A stretch of DNA of 6,334 nucleotides, taken from assembly GCA_964343305.1 (NCBI GenBank), contig CAYFJO010000577.1, positions 1 to 6,334 on the forward strand. Direction: 5' to 3'. The stretch is from CAYFJO01 sp964343305. GTDB lineage: Bacteria > Planctomycetota > Planctomycetia > Pirellulales > Pirellulaceae. Made by a program: the position numbers and the translations under genes. Shown here in pieces: positions 1 through 6,107 of this stretch. Every line of letters starts with the position of its first letter. Within the stretch, counting starts at the first letter, position 1. The notes under the pieces were generated by a model. That model made no database searches. It had not been told where the DNA came from and was given only the letters and a program-made list of their open reading frames with translations.

Positions 1-1239
1 GGTCGAGACATACAACCGCCCGTCCGCGACGGCCAACCCTCGCGCCTGCCCGTTGACGTTGGCCCGCCACAATTGTTTCGCGTCAACACTCTCAGCACAA
101 ACATTGCCGTCATTACCGACGATCAGTGCATCGCCGGCTTTGATCAGGCCATACGAATTTCTCGCGTAGACCTTGCCGCCACGAACAACGACACTCGTCC
201 TGCCCTCGTAAAGTGAATACCGCTTCTTCGGGAAGAACGTCGAATGTTGCGGCAGCTTGTGACGGACGTCAGGGATAAACTCGCCATCGGCGAGCGACGC
301 GGCGCGCATTGCTAACGGGCTGTAAAAACTTTTCGAGAACGCGTAAAACCGATCGTCATCGATCGTTAACCAACTCCCGCCAAATCCGTTGTTCTTGTGG
401 CCGGCACCATAGTAAAGGAACTTACCCGTGCGGCGATCGTAAGCAGCCGGACCGGTCCGACCGGTCGGCACGAGCAGTACATTGCCAGCGGCCAGCAAAT
501 TGCCCTGCGGATTGACACCGGTTAACGAGAACGTCGCATGGGCTCCCATCAGGGGCATCACACCACTGGTATCGTTGCACCAGATGACGTGGCCGGTGCT
601 TGCGTCCAACGCATACACGAAGACACCTTCAGCCGCCCACATGCCAGCCGCACAATAGACAACTCCTTCGTCCACCAAAACTCCAGTGCGAATGGGCCAA
701 CGCGAGATCATTCGCCCGTTGCCCAAGATTTGTTCGCTGTGCGGCGCGGCATGAAAAACCCAGTTGCGTTTTCCCGTGGACGCATTCAGACAACACACAA
801 TTCCATCATCCGACGCGAAATAGACGCAATCACCGGCAACATGCGGCGCGAATCGGACAGGGCCGCCTGTGATGAAACGCCACCGCGCTTTTCCCGTCGC
901 GACGTCGATCGCGCGCACTGTGTCGTCAGCCGATGAGCCGAAGAAAAGCAGGCCACCCGCGACTGCCACTTGAGGCGCGTAGTCAAAATCGAGGCGATTC
1001 AAGTTCTTGACTGGTTCCGGCCACGCGGGCCGTGGTCGCTGTGCGGGCACATATTGCCAGGCGAGTTTGAGAGGGAACTTCAGTTCTTCAGTTGTCGCGT
1101 TGCTGCGCCGCGCGTCACGCCCATAAGTCGGCCACTCAGCAGACATCGCCGTACGTTCCACGTTCGACGCATGGGCCATCAAGAGCAATAGAGCACAGCA
1201 GCACGACGAGAGTTGTTTCATTTGCATCGAATTCTTCAT
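1..1239 (-). CDS. Secreted PQQ-binding-like beta-propeller repeat protein (BamB-like), 3' end missing
   Basis: This reading frame stays open for 413 codons from ATG 1239 to the left edge, so the C-terminus is missing. Residues 1-24 look like a Sec signal peptide: a short basic start, a hydrophobic core with CCCALLLLMAHA, and a likely cut after AHA. The rest carries repeated propeller blades of the PQQ/quinoprotein-like type, each ending in a D-x-x-T-G-K/H-x-x-W-like turn: AIDVATGKARW (about 110-120), LNASTGKRNW (151-160), ALDASTGHVIW (210-220), YDRRTGKFLYY (267-277) and a weaker blade near 379-393. Such proteins are usually periplasmic or surface scaffolds. Bound PQQ or enzyme activity cannot be claimed. 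Start choice is uncertain: ATG 1239 has GGAAG almost touching it, while in-frame ATG 1227 has GAAG six bases upstream and still keeps the signal peptide. The gene follows the beta-helix gene by 43 bases on the same strand, with no terminator visible between them, so co-transcription is likely. Confidence 0.9.
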   Translation of the reverse strand, partial: MKNSMQMKQLSSCCCALLLLMAHASNVERTAMSAEWPTYGRDARRSNATTEELKFPLKLAWQYVPAQRPRPAWPEPVKNLNRLDFDYAPQVAVAGGLLFFGSSADDTVRAIDVATGKARWRFITGGPVRFAPHVAGDCVYFASDDGIVCCLNASTGKRNWVFHAAPHSEQILGNGRMISRWPIRTGVLVDEGVVYCAAGMWAAEGVFVYALDASTGHVIWCNDTSGVMPLMGAHATFSLTGVNPQGNLLAAGNVLLVPTGRTGPAAYDRRTGKFLYYGAGHKNNGFGGSWLTIDDDRFYAFSKSFYSPLAMRAASLADGEFIPDVRHKLPQHSTFFPKKRYSLYEGRTSVVVRGGKVYARNSYGLIKAGDALIVGNDGNVCAESVDAKQLWRANVNGQARGLAVADGRLYVST

Positions 1240-1282
1240 ACTTCCAAAGCTGTCCGCGGTGGGATTCGCACGAGTGTTTTTC

Positions 1283-4234
1283 CTATTTCTTCGCATTGGC
1301 GGAGATTGACTCAATCACATTTGAGAGAATCTGCATTTGCTGTTCGTAGGCAGTTTCCTGCTCGACCGTCGAAATGCTGCGGCCGTGAGGCATCGAGGCG
1401 GAAACGTCCCAGCCGAAGTAGATCAGCTCGCCCTCGCCGACACCGACCCGGTACAGTGTGGCGAAACCCGCTCGGCTGCCGATGATGATTTCGCCCTTCG
1501 AAGCACGGACTGGTTGCATGGGTCGGGCGTTGACCCAGGCGGGGATCTGTTTGCGATCGAGATTTGCCAGCCAAGCGTGTTTGGGTTTCAGAATCTCAAA
1601 ACCTTCACTGGTTCCGCGGCTACCGCCGATTAGCTTCGACAGAAATTCAATCCCGTGCTGTGAGCTGAACAACGCGGTGTTGCCCCGCATCAGCACCAGC
1701 TTGCCACCGTTTTCGAGATACTGCCGGACCTGCTGCAAGTCTTCGGGGCTGAATTTATTAGGCTCGATCTTGGCGCGAGGCAAGTTGCCGACAACGATCA
1801 CGGCACGGTATTTTGAGTAGTCGGCCGGATCAAGCCACGTCCGTTCCAGATTCTCGAACGGCATGTCACGACGACTCAAAGCGAATCGAATCAGCGGCGC
1901 GTCGAAGGCGGGGTAGCCTTGCACGATGACGATAGGTTTGCCACTGCGGGTTCGCGGCACGGGGATTTGATTGCTGGGCACGAGAAAACCGGTCGGTGCT
2001 GCGGCGACTTCTGATGACGAAGCGGCTGGTTGACCGAAGACCGTCAATCGACCGCGGATGCCAACACGCCAAGGTTGCACGCCGATCGGGATCGCCCCGA
2101 CATCCGGTTTGTCACGATCGGCCGCGCGGAGCGGATCGGGCCAGTCGCGAGGAATCGTAACGCCGGAATCGTGAGCGGGACTGCCGCGCTTCAAGCGAGC
2201 ATCCACCGCCGCATGCCAGTCCGCATTGACGGTAACCAGTTGTGGGTCGGCCACAATGTCGTTAGTGGTCCAACCCAACGGGTAAAGTTGCTTGCTGCTT
2301 GCGAAATCGGGTGAACTACGGAATGTCGAAAACAGTTCACCGGCGGTCGGCGGCTCGGCGTAGTTCCAATGCAAATTGCCGTCAGCCTGAAAATCGATCG
2401 GCAACGGCGGCTTCGGTTCCGCCTTCTTCGCCAGTTCCTTTTTCAGCTTGGCGATTGCTGTGGAGTCGATGTCTACCGACGGCTTGTCCTTACCTTTCTT
2501 GTTCAGATCGCCGTCGAGAAGATCGGCTAGCGGATCGTCGGGCTTTTTGTCGGCTTTGGCCTTCGCCACAAACGCCTTAATCGACTCGGGAGTGACGACG
2601 GGCGGCATAACACTGCCCGGTCGCCCGTCGGCATGCACGACGATGTTGTTGAACAGCCGTCGCATCGAACCGCCGGCCATGTGGCCGCCCATTCCGGCCA
2701 GATAATAACTTCGGAACGGAGTTTCCATTTGAAGAATTGTATTGTGGTAGATCGTCATCGGTTCCCACAGCGGCCCGGCATGATCGCCGGCCACACGGCC
2801 ATAAGACATAATATGTTTTTCGTCTTCCTTCGGCTGCGAATACATTACCGGCCGACGGAAATCGAAGATGTTGCGGTAGATGAACACGCCCGCACCGGTT
2901 TGTCTGCCTCGCAGTGTCATCTTCTGCCGCCCGTGGCCGACGCCAAACGCAAACGTCGTCAAGCATCGCGACAGCAAGTTTTCATAGATGTGAACATTGC
3001 CGCCAGGTGTCGTGCCGTCGTAGGCGGTCGTCGACGTCAGAAACATGCCGTCGTCGCTGATATTGTCCAGTAGGTTGTGGTGAAAGCGAACGTCCTTGAC
3101 ATTGCCGATGAACACACCGTCGACACAGTCGGTGAACTCGCTATACGCCAATTCGAAGTCGTGCTTATCGGTGCTGGTCGGAGTCCAGCCGCTGGCCGAG
3201 AAAATGCGGGCCTCGATCGCGCGGTACTTGAGGCTGCCGCGGTAGGTCCACGGAGCGGCGATACCGCGCAGCGCGCAGTTCCACAACCGCAGCCCGGCCG
3301 AATCGCTGACCGCCATCGCCGTCGAACCGCCGTAGGCCGTGACGCCGTCAAATTCCACGTTGATAGAATTCGCCACCGAAACAGTGGCGGTCCGCGCTCC
3401 CCGCACTGCAATGTCTTGAAACCGAACATACCGCGCCCCATCAACTGACAATGCCGGACCGGCGTTCAACCCAGCGATGACCAGCGGTACTTTGCGTGGG
3501 TCGATTTCGCCGCGATAGTTGTCTTCGCCGAGCGACTTCTGATGTGTGTGAGCCAGCCGCACGTGAATCCGCTCGGTCTCCACGTCGTAAAAAACACCCG
3601 GGCCACAATAGACACCGTCCCCCGCTTCGGTTTTGTCGGCATTTAATTTGTAGAAATACTCGTTCGCGTTGCGCAGATCGGTGATGTAGCGGTACCCGTG
3701 CAGCGGGATCATCGAGTCGCCGAAGTTTCCCAAAACATTCGTGCCACCCTCGCGACCACCGATTTCGGGATACCTCTTCACTGAACGAAACTCGCCGTCC
3801 GCACCGCCCGGATACGGCTGCCAGACTTTGTCCGGTGTCTCGAAGAACTCGCGCAACCCACCGTCGATCACCGCCAACTCGCCGGGGAAGCTACGAATTG
3901 TAATCGGGTTGTCGCTCGTTCCGCGCGCCTCGATTGCAACGTGTTCGTAATAAACTCCCCCTCGAAGATAAAGGACATCGCCCGGCTTGAGTTGACCAGC
4001 AGCATGCGAAAGCGTTCGCCAAGGCGCCTCTCGTCTGCCAACATTGGTATCGTCGCCGCTTTTCGGGTCGACATACAAACCGTCACCGGGCAACATCGGA
4101 CGTTGCGATTCAACCGGCAAAGGTCGAGTGGGCCGATGCGATTGAAACTGAGTGTCTCGCGGCGCGGCCAAGACCTTAGTCGACGTGGACAGCAATATGA
4201 AACAAGTCGCAATTGAACAAAAATGTCGCGCCAT
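1283..4234 (-). CDS. Exported right-handed parallel beta-helix protein with C-terminal ThuA/amidotransferase-like domain
   Basis: A 983-residue protein. Residues 1-24 (MARHFCSIAT start, hydrophobic CFILLS core, cut near VLAA) form a signal peptide. Residues 52-100 match the opening of DUF1565/pectate-lyase-like beta-helix proteins: LYVDPKSGDD, then PWRTLSHAAGQLKPGDVLYLRGG. Helix coils with repeated N-rich turns (FHHNLLDNIS, IYENLLSR, IYRNIFDF, IYHNTILQ, LFNNIVVH) run to about 535. A Lys/Asp-rich linker fills about 551-612. Residues 685-717 (GSPAHDSG to KPDVGAIPIG) resemble the usual closing coil of such helices. Residues 765-970 resemble a ThuA or class I glutamine-amidotransferase-like Rossmann domain: KPIVIVQGYP, YRAVIVVG, VRQYLENGGKLVLMRG, GEGELIYFGWD. 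I see no nucleophile Cys in that domain, so it may bind rather than catalyse. Polysaccharide binding or lysis is inferred from the family; no catalytic residues can be assigned. The start at 4234 is chosen because AGGAGA lies six bases upstream and the signal peptide begins there; the frame is open for 44 more codons upstream but those overlap the promoter region and cupin gene. Confidence 0.9.
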   Translation of the reverse strand: MARHFCSIATCFILLSTSTKVLAAPRDTQFQSHRPTRPLPVESQRPMLPGDGLYVDPKSGDDTNVGRREAPWRTLSHAAGQLKPGDVLYLRGGVYYEHVAIEARGTSDNPITIRSFPGELAVIDGGLREFFETPDKVWQPYPGGADGEFRSVKRYPEIGGREGGTNVLGNFGDSMIPLHGYRYITDLRNANEYFYKLNADKTEAGDGVYCGPGVFYDVETERIHVRLAHTHQKSLGEDNYRGEIDPRKVPLVIAGLNAGPALSVDGARYVRFQDIAVRGARTATVSVANSINVEFDGVTAYGGSTAMAVSDSAGLRLWNCALRGIAAPWTYRGSLKYRAIEARIFSASGWTPTSTDKHDFELAYSEFTDCVDGVFIGNVKDVRFHHNLLDNISDDGMFLTSTTAYDGTTPGGNVHIYENLLSRCLTTFAFGVGHGRQKMTLRGRQTGAGVFIYRNIFDFRRPVMYSQPKEDEKHIMSYGRVAGDHAGPLWEPMTIYHNTILQMETPFRSYYLAGMGGHMAGGSMRRLFNNIVVHADGRPGSVMPPVVTPESIKAFVAKAKADKKPDDPLADLLDGDLNKKGKDKPSVDIDSTAIAKLKKELAKKAEPKPPLPIDFQADGNLHWNYAEPPTAGELFSTFRSSPDFASSKQLYPLGWTTNDIVADPQLVTVNADWHAAVDARLKRGSPAHDSGVTIPRDWPDPLRAADRDKPDVGAIPIGVQPWRVGIRGRLTVFGQPAASSSEVAAAPTGFLVPSNQIPVPRTRSGKPIVIVQGYPAFDAPLIRFALSRRDMPFENLERTWLDPADYSKYRAVIVVGNLPRAKIEPNKFSPEDLQQVRQYLENGGKLVLMRGNTALFSSQHGIEFLSKLIGGSRGTSEGFEILKPKHAWLANLDRKQIPAWVNARPMQPVRASKGEIIIGSRAGFATLYRVGVGEGELIYFGWDVSASMPHGRSISTVEQETAYEQQMQILSNVIESISANAKK

Positions 4235-4240
4235 GTTTGA

Positions 4241-4246
4241 TCTCCT
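4241..4246 (-). promoter_or_regulatory. Shine-Dalgarno site fixing the start of the beta-helix gene
   Basis: The minus strand reads AGGAGA here, followed by six bases and then ATG at 4234. This strong site, together with the signal peptide that starts at the same ATG, argues against the longer in-frame start at 4366. Confidence 0.85.
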
Positions 4247-4248
4247 GT

Positions 4249-4282
4249 ATGATGCGATGAATACAACAGGTCTGTGCATCAT
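4249..4282. repeat. Seven-base inverted repeat with 20-base spacer in the divergent intergenic region
   Basis: ATGATGC at 4249-4255 is matched by its exact reverse complement GCATCAT at 4276-4282. A second, nested pair, CCTGT (4244-4248) and ACAGG (4266-4270), overlaps it. Both lie between the divergent start codons at 4234 and 4317, where an operator would be expected. Chance matches of this length do occur in a region this size, so a regulatory role is a suggestion only. Confidence 0.3.
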
Positions 4283-4287
4283 GTTAA
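4260..4287 (-). promoter_or_regulatory. Candidate sigma70-like promoter for the leftward beta-helix/PQQ unit
   Basis: On the minus strand TTAACA (4287 to 4282, five of six matches to TTGACA) is followed by 16 bases and TGTATT (4265 to 4260, four of six matches to TATAAT). Transcription would begin near 4253, leaving a leader of about 20 bases that contains the ribosome binding site. The spacing is good, but planctomycete promoters are poorly defined and this is read by eye. Confidence 0.3.
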
Positions 4288-4290
4288 CAT
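4281..4290. promoter_or_regulatory. Perfect 10-base palindrome, possible operator
   Basis: ATGTTAACAT equals its own reverse complement. It overlaps the candidate -35 box of the leftward promoter and includes TAACAT, which could act as a -10 box for the rightward cupin gene, about 27 bases before its ATG. A dimeric regulator bound here could affect both directions. No regulator gene lies in the window, so this stays tentative. Confidence 0.3.
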
Positions 4291-4316
4291 AGCCGCAAAG
4301 TGATGGAGTAATCAGA

Positions 4317-4670
4317 ATGCGGGAAGTAGTAAATTTGTTCACAGCCGCAGACAAACCTGGATCCAACGAAGTATTCGAGGAGCTGCTGAGTGGCGGGAAG
4401 TTTCGGTTGGAGCGAATCGTTTCGACTGGCCAGTCAACACCGCTCGACGACTGGTACGACCAGGAAGATGACGAATGGGTGGTCTTGTTGGCCGGTGCGG
4501 CGCGCCTACGCTTTGAAGGACAAGCGAACGAGATCGAATTGCGGCCCGGTGACTACATCAACATTCCAGCACACTGCCGTCATCGTGTTGAATGGACCGA
4601 TCCCGCACAATCAAGCGTCTGGCTTGCGCTGCACTTTCAGACTGACGAAATTGGCCTCGAAGCAAAGTGA
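4317..4670 (+). CDS. Small cytoplasmic cupin-domain protein
   Basis: A 117-residue single-domain cupin, a normal length for this family. GGAG at 4305-4308 lies eight bases before the ATG, and stop codons close the frame upstream, so the start is secure. The core is easily seen: WYDQEDDEWVVLLAG (46-60) for the first cupin motif and RPGDYINIPAHCRHRV (76-91) for the second. The first motif has W-Y-D-Q-E in place of the usual H-x-H, keeping E53 and G60. The second keeps G78, P84 and H89 and adds H86. I recall this pattern as typical of a widespread group of short cupins of unknown function rather than as damage. Metal binding could use D48, E53, H86 or H89, but this is inferred. There is no signal peptide. 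The gene diverges from the beta-helix gene and converges on the sialidase-like gene, so it is probably transcribed alone. Substrate unknown. Confidence 0.9.
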   Translation: MREVVNLFTAADKPGSNEVFEELLSGGKFRLERIVSTGQSTPLDDWYDQEDDEWVVLLAGAARLRFEGQANEIELRPGDYINIPAHCRHRVEWTDPAQSSVWLALHFQTDEIGLEAK

Positions 4671-4701
4671 AATCTGGCGAACAGTTGGCGGAAACCTAGT
4701 T

Positions 4702-5865
4702 CTATTCGCTGCGGTCGTATAGCCAGTCGAGTGAAAATCGGGTGATTTGCGTCGTGTTCAAGCCGCCCTTGCGGCGATCGCCGGCACAATGCCCCAGCAG
4801 CACATGGTCGCCGACAAATGTGAGCGCCGTGTAACAATACCAACCGTTTGGATCGTCTTCTAGCGTTTGGATTCGTTCCCATGACTTGCCTTCATCGCGC
4901 GAGATGGCGACGTTGAACGGCGTCCGCTTGCCCTTGTATTTCGCATCGACACCGTCATGGTTGTTCCAGATTAGTAGCAAATCACCGGTGTTAGGAATCC
5001 GTTCAATCGTAGCGGGAGAGACTGGGGAAATGATGTTTGAAGGCTTGAACGGCGACCATGTATCACCGTTGTCATCCGAGTAGGAAACATACTGACTTCC
5101 GTGCGGCGTGCGACAGAACATTAACAGCCGACCATCCTTCAGTTCAACGACGCCAGGTTCCTGAAGTGTGATGTTGTCGCCCTGCTGCTTGGATATGCTT
5201 TGCTGCCACGATTTTCCGTTATCGTCCGAAAGGTAACAACTGATTACGCCTCGGCCGTTGAACTTGTTTTGCTTTGGTGTGTTGTGCAACGAGACAGGCA
5301 AAAGCAGTCGGCCGGTCTTGAGTTGCACAGCGCGATCGTTGTTGAGGACGTTGTAGCCGACCTCGTTGATGCACACGATCGGCTCGCTCCACGACCGGCC
5401 TTCATCGCGCGAAATTCGCATTAGTGGGCGACAATCCGTTAGCGAGTTCTTGCGCAGATAAAACAAGGCGATCTCGCCACTTTGCAGCCGCAACAGCGAG
5501 ACGGACATCACATTGAATGTGCCTTCGCGCTTGACAATTACAATGTCCTTGCCATCCCAGGTCTTGCCGCTATCACTGGAAAATCGAGCTGCTAAATGCC
5601 CTGCCGCGTGATCACTGCCGCCGCCGGTAAAGTGGCTGTAAATGAACATAATTCGGCCATCCTTGAGCAGGATGAAATCTCCTTCACTGTTGCGTGGATT
5701 GCCCGGTCCAGGCAGTAACAGCCGATTCTTGTCTACGCCGTCGATCTGCTTTACTCGATACGGCGATTGTTGAGCAAACGTGGCGGATGACAAAGCCGCA
5801 ACGAGAATGAACGTGATCGAAAAACGGTCCGCGACGCTTCGTCCGTGTAGAGGTTTCTCAGTCAT
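4702..5865 (-). CDS. Secreted sialidase-family (BNR/Asp-box) glycoside hydrolase-like protein
   Basis: A 387-residue protein with a signal peptide (hydrophobic SITFILVAALSSATFA, cut before QQ at about residue 32). Five Asp boxes of the form S-x-D-x-G-x-x-W mark a six-bladed sialidase propeller: residues 96-103, 152-159, 213-220, 263-270 and 322-329. Residues in the places expected from GH33 sialidases are R58 (in NPRNSEGD), D85 (candidate acid/base), E236 (in LQEPGVVELKDGRLL), R252 (in FCRTPHGS), R314, and Y343 or Y345 (candidate nucleophile). This suggests an intact active site, but the alignment is by eye. The canonical F/Y-R-I-P motif is replaced by N-P-R-N, so the substrate may not be sialic acid; 'exo-alpha-sialidase' is the usual automatic name. 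Export implies action on extracellular glycans. The start is ATG 5865, eight bases after AGGTGA; an in-frame GTG at 5877 is possible but would overlap that site. The gene ends 31 bases from the convergent cupin gene, with no clear terminator hairpin between. Confidence 0.9.
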   Translation of the reverse strand: MTEKPLHGRSVADRFSITFILVAALSSATFAQQSPYRVKQIDGVDKNRLLLPGPGNPRNSEGDFILLKDGRIMFIYSHFTGGGSDHAAGHLAARFSSDSGKTWDGKDIVIVKREGTFNVMSVSLLRLQSGEIALFYLRKNSLTDCRPLMRISRDEGRSWSEPIVCINEVGYNVLNNDRAVQLKTGRLLLPVSLHNTPKQNKFNGRGVISCYLSDDNGKSWQQSISKQQGDNITLQEPGVVELKDGRLLMFCRTPHGSQYVSYSDDNGDTWSPFKPSNIISPVSPATIERIPNTGDLLLIWNNHDGVDAKYKGKRTPFNVAISRDEGKSWERIQTLEDDPNGWYCYTALTFVGDHVLLGHCAGDRRKGGLNTTQITRFSLDWLYDRSE

Positions 5866-5873
5866 TTGCTTGC

Positions 5874-5879
5874 TCACCT
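5874..5879 (-). promoter_or_regulatory. Shine-Dalgarno site favouring ATG 5865 of the sialidase-like gene
   Basis: The minus strand reads AGGTGA, then eight bases, then ATG at 5865. The alternative GTG start at 5877 lies inside this motif and has no comparable site upstream of it, so the shorter protein is preferred. Confidence 0.7.
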
Positions 5880-5911
5880 AACGATTACTCATTGAATTAC
5901 CAGATTGGAAA

Positions 5912-6007
5912 TCACTTCAAGAATACAGTCTCGCGTTTGCCCGGCGAGAAGGAAACCAGGCATGTAATCACGTCAGGACCAGTGTTCTCAAGATTCAGGT
6001 TAATCAT
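5912..6007 (-). CDS. Candidate 31-residue small protein upstream of the sialidase-like gene
   Basis: A short reading frame begins MINLNLENTGPDVITCL and ends in RETVFLK before TGA. Its ATG at 6007 follows the purine-rich AAGGGAAGGA (6026 to 6017) by nine bases, one of the best ribosome binding sites in the window. A candidate promoter lies further upstream at 6067-6095. The frame ends 46 bases before the sialidase-like ATG on the same strand, so it could be a leader gene co-transcribed with it. A longer in-frame start at 6055 would give 47 residues but would sit almost on the predicted transcription start. The sequence has no signal peptide or membrane segment and I do not recognise it. The alternating hydrophobic pattern with N-T-G-P and S-P-G turns resembles strands of an immunoglobulin-like sandwich, so it may instead be the C-terminal remnant of a lost larger gene. 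It may also be a chance open frame. The rest of 5866-6107 shows no other gene. Confidence 0.35.
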   Translation of the reverse strand: MINLNLENTGPDVITCLVSFSPGKRETVFLK

Positions 6008-6066
6008 CGCCGCGATTCCTTCCCTTTGTATGACGACATGGTAGCATGATCGCATAAGACGAATGC

Positions 6067-6095
6067 AGTTTAACCGTTCGAGAAATCACTCTCAA
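6067..6095 (-). promoter_or_regulatory. Candidate sigma70-like promoter reading towards the small frame and sialidase-like gene
   Basis: On the minus strand TTGAGA (6095 to 6090, five of six matches to TTGACA) is followed by exactly 17 bases and TAAACT (6072 to 6067, four of six matches to TATAAT). Transcription would start near 6060, about 195 bases before the sialidase-like ATG and about 50 before the small-frame ATG. It sits close to the divergent dinB start at 6108. Read by eye, without experimental support. Confidence 0.35.
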
Positions 6096-6107
6096 CGAGT
6101 CTAGCCG

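Noticed and set aside
538..936. 132-codon plus-strand open frame inside the PQQ-like gene
   Set aside because: The opposite strand encodes recognisable propeller repeats through this whole stretch; the plus-strand translation has low-complexity, Arg/His-rich composition and no family signature.
2633..3073. 146-codon plus-strand open frame inside the beta-helix gene
   Set aside because: It lies wholly opposite clear beta-helix coils and has no ribosome binding site or recognisable domain; a typical antisense shadow of a GC-rich gene.
3868..4266. 132-codon minus-strand frame overlapping the start of the beta-helix gene
   Set aside because: It is a shifted-frame shadow of the signal peptide and first helix coils; only the other frame gives a coherent protein.
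4235..4366. 44-codon N-terminal extension of the beta-helix gene starting at 4366
   Set aside because: It would overlap the cupin start and the intergenic region, lacks a ribosome binding site, and buries the signal peptide that begins at 4234 after a strong AGGAGA.
4671..4701. Possible bidirectional terminator between the convergent cupin and sialidase-like genes
   Set aside because: The repeated TGGCG here is a direct rather than inverted repeat, and no stable stem with a T-run can be drawn.
5866..6107. Possible tRNA, small RNA or mobile-element end in the intergenic region
   Set aside because: I see no cloverleaf-like arrangement, no terminal inverted repeats and no target-site duplication; only the candidate promoter and small reading frame are supportable.
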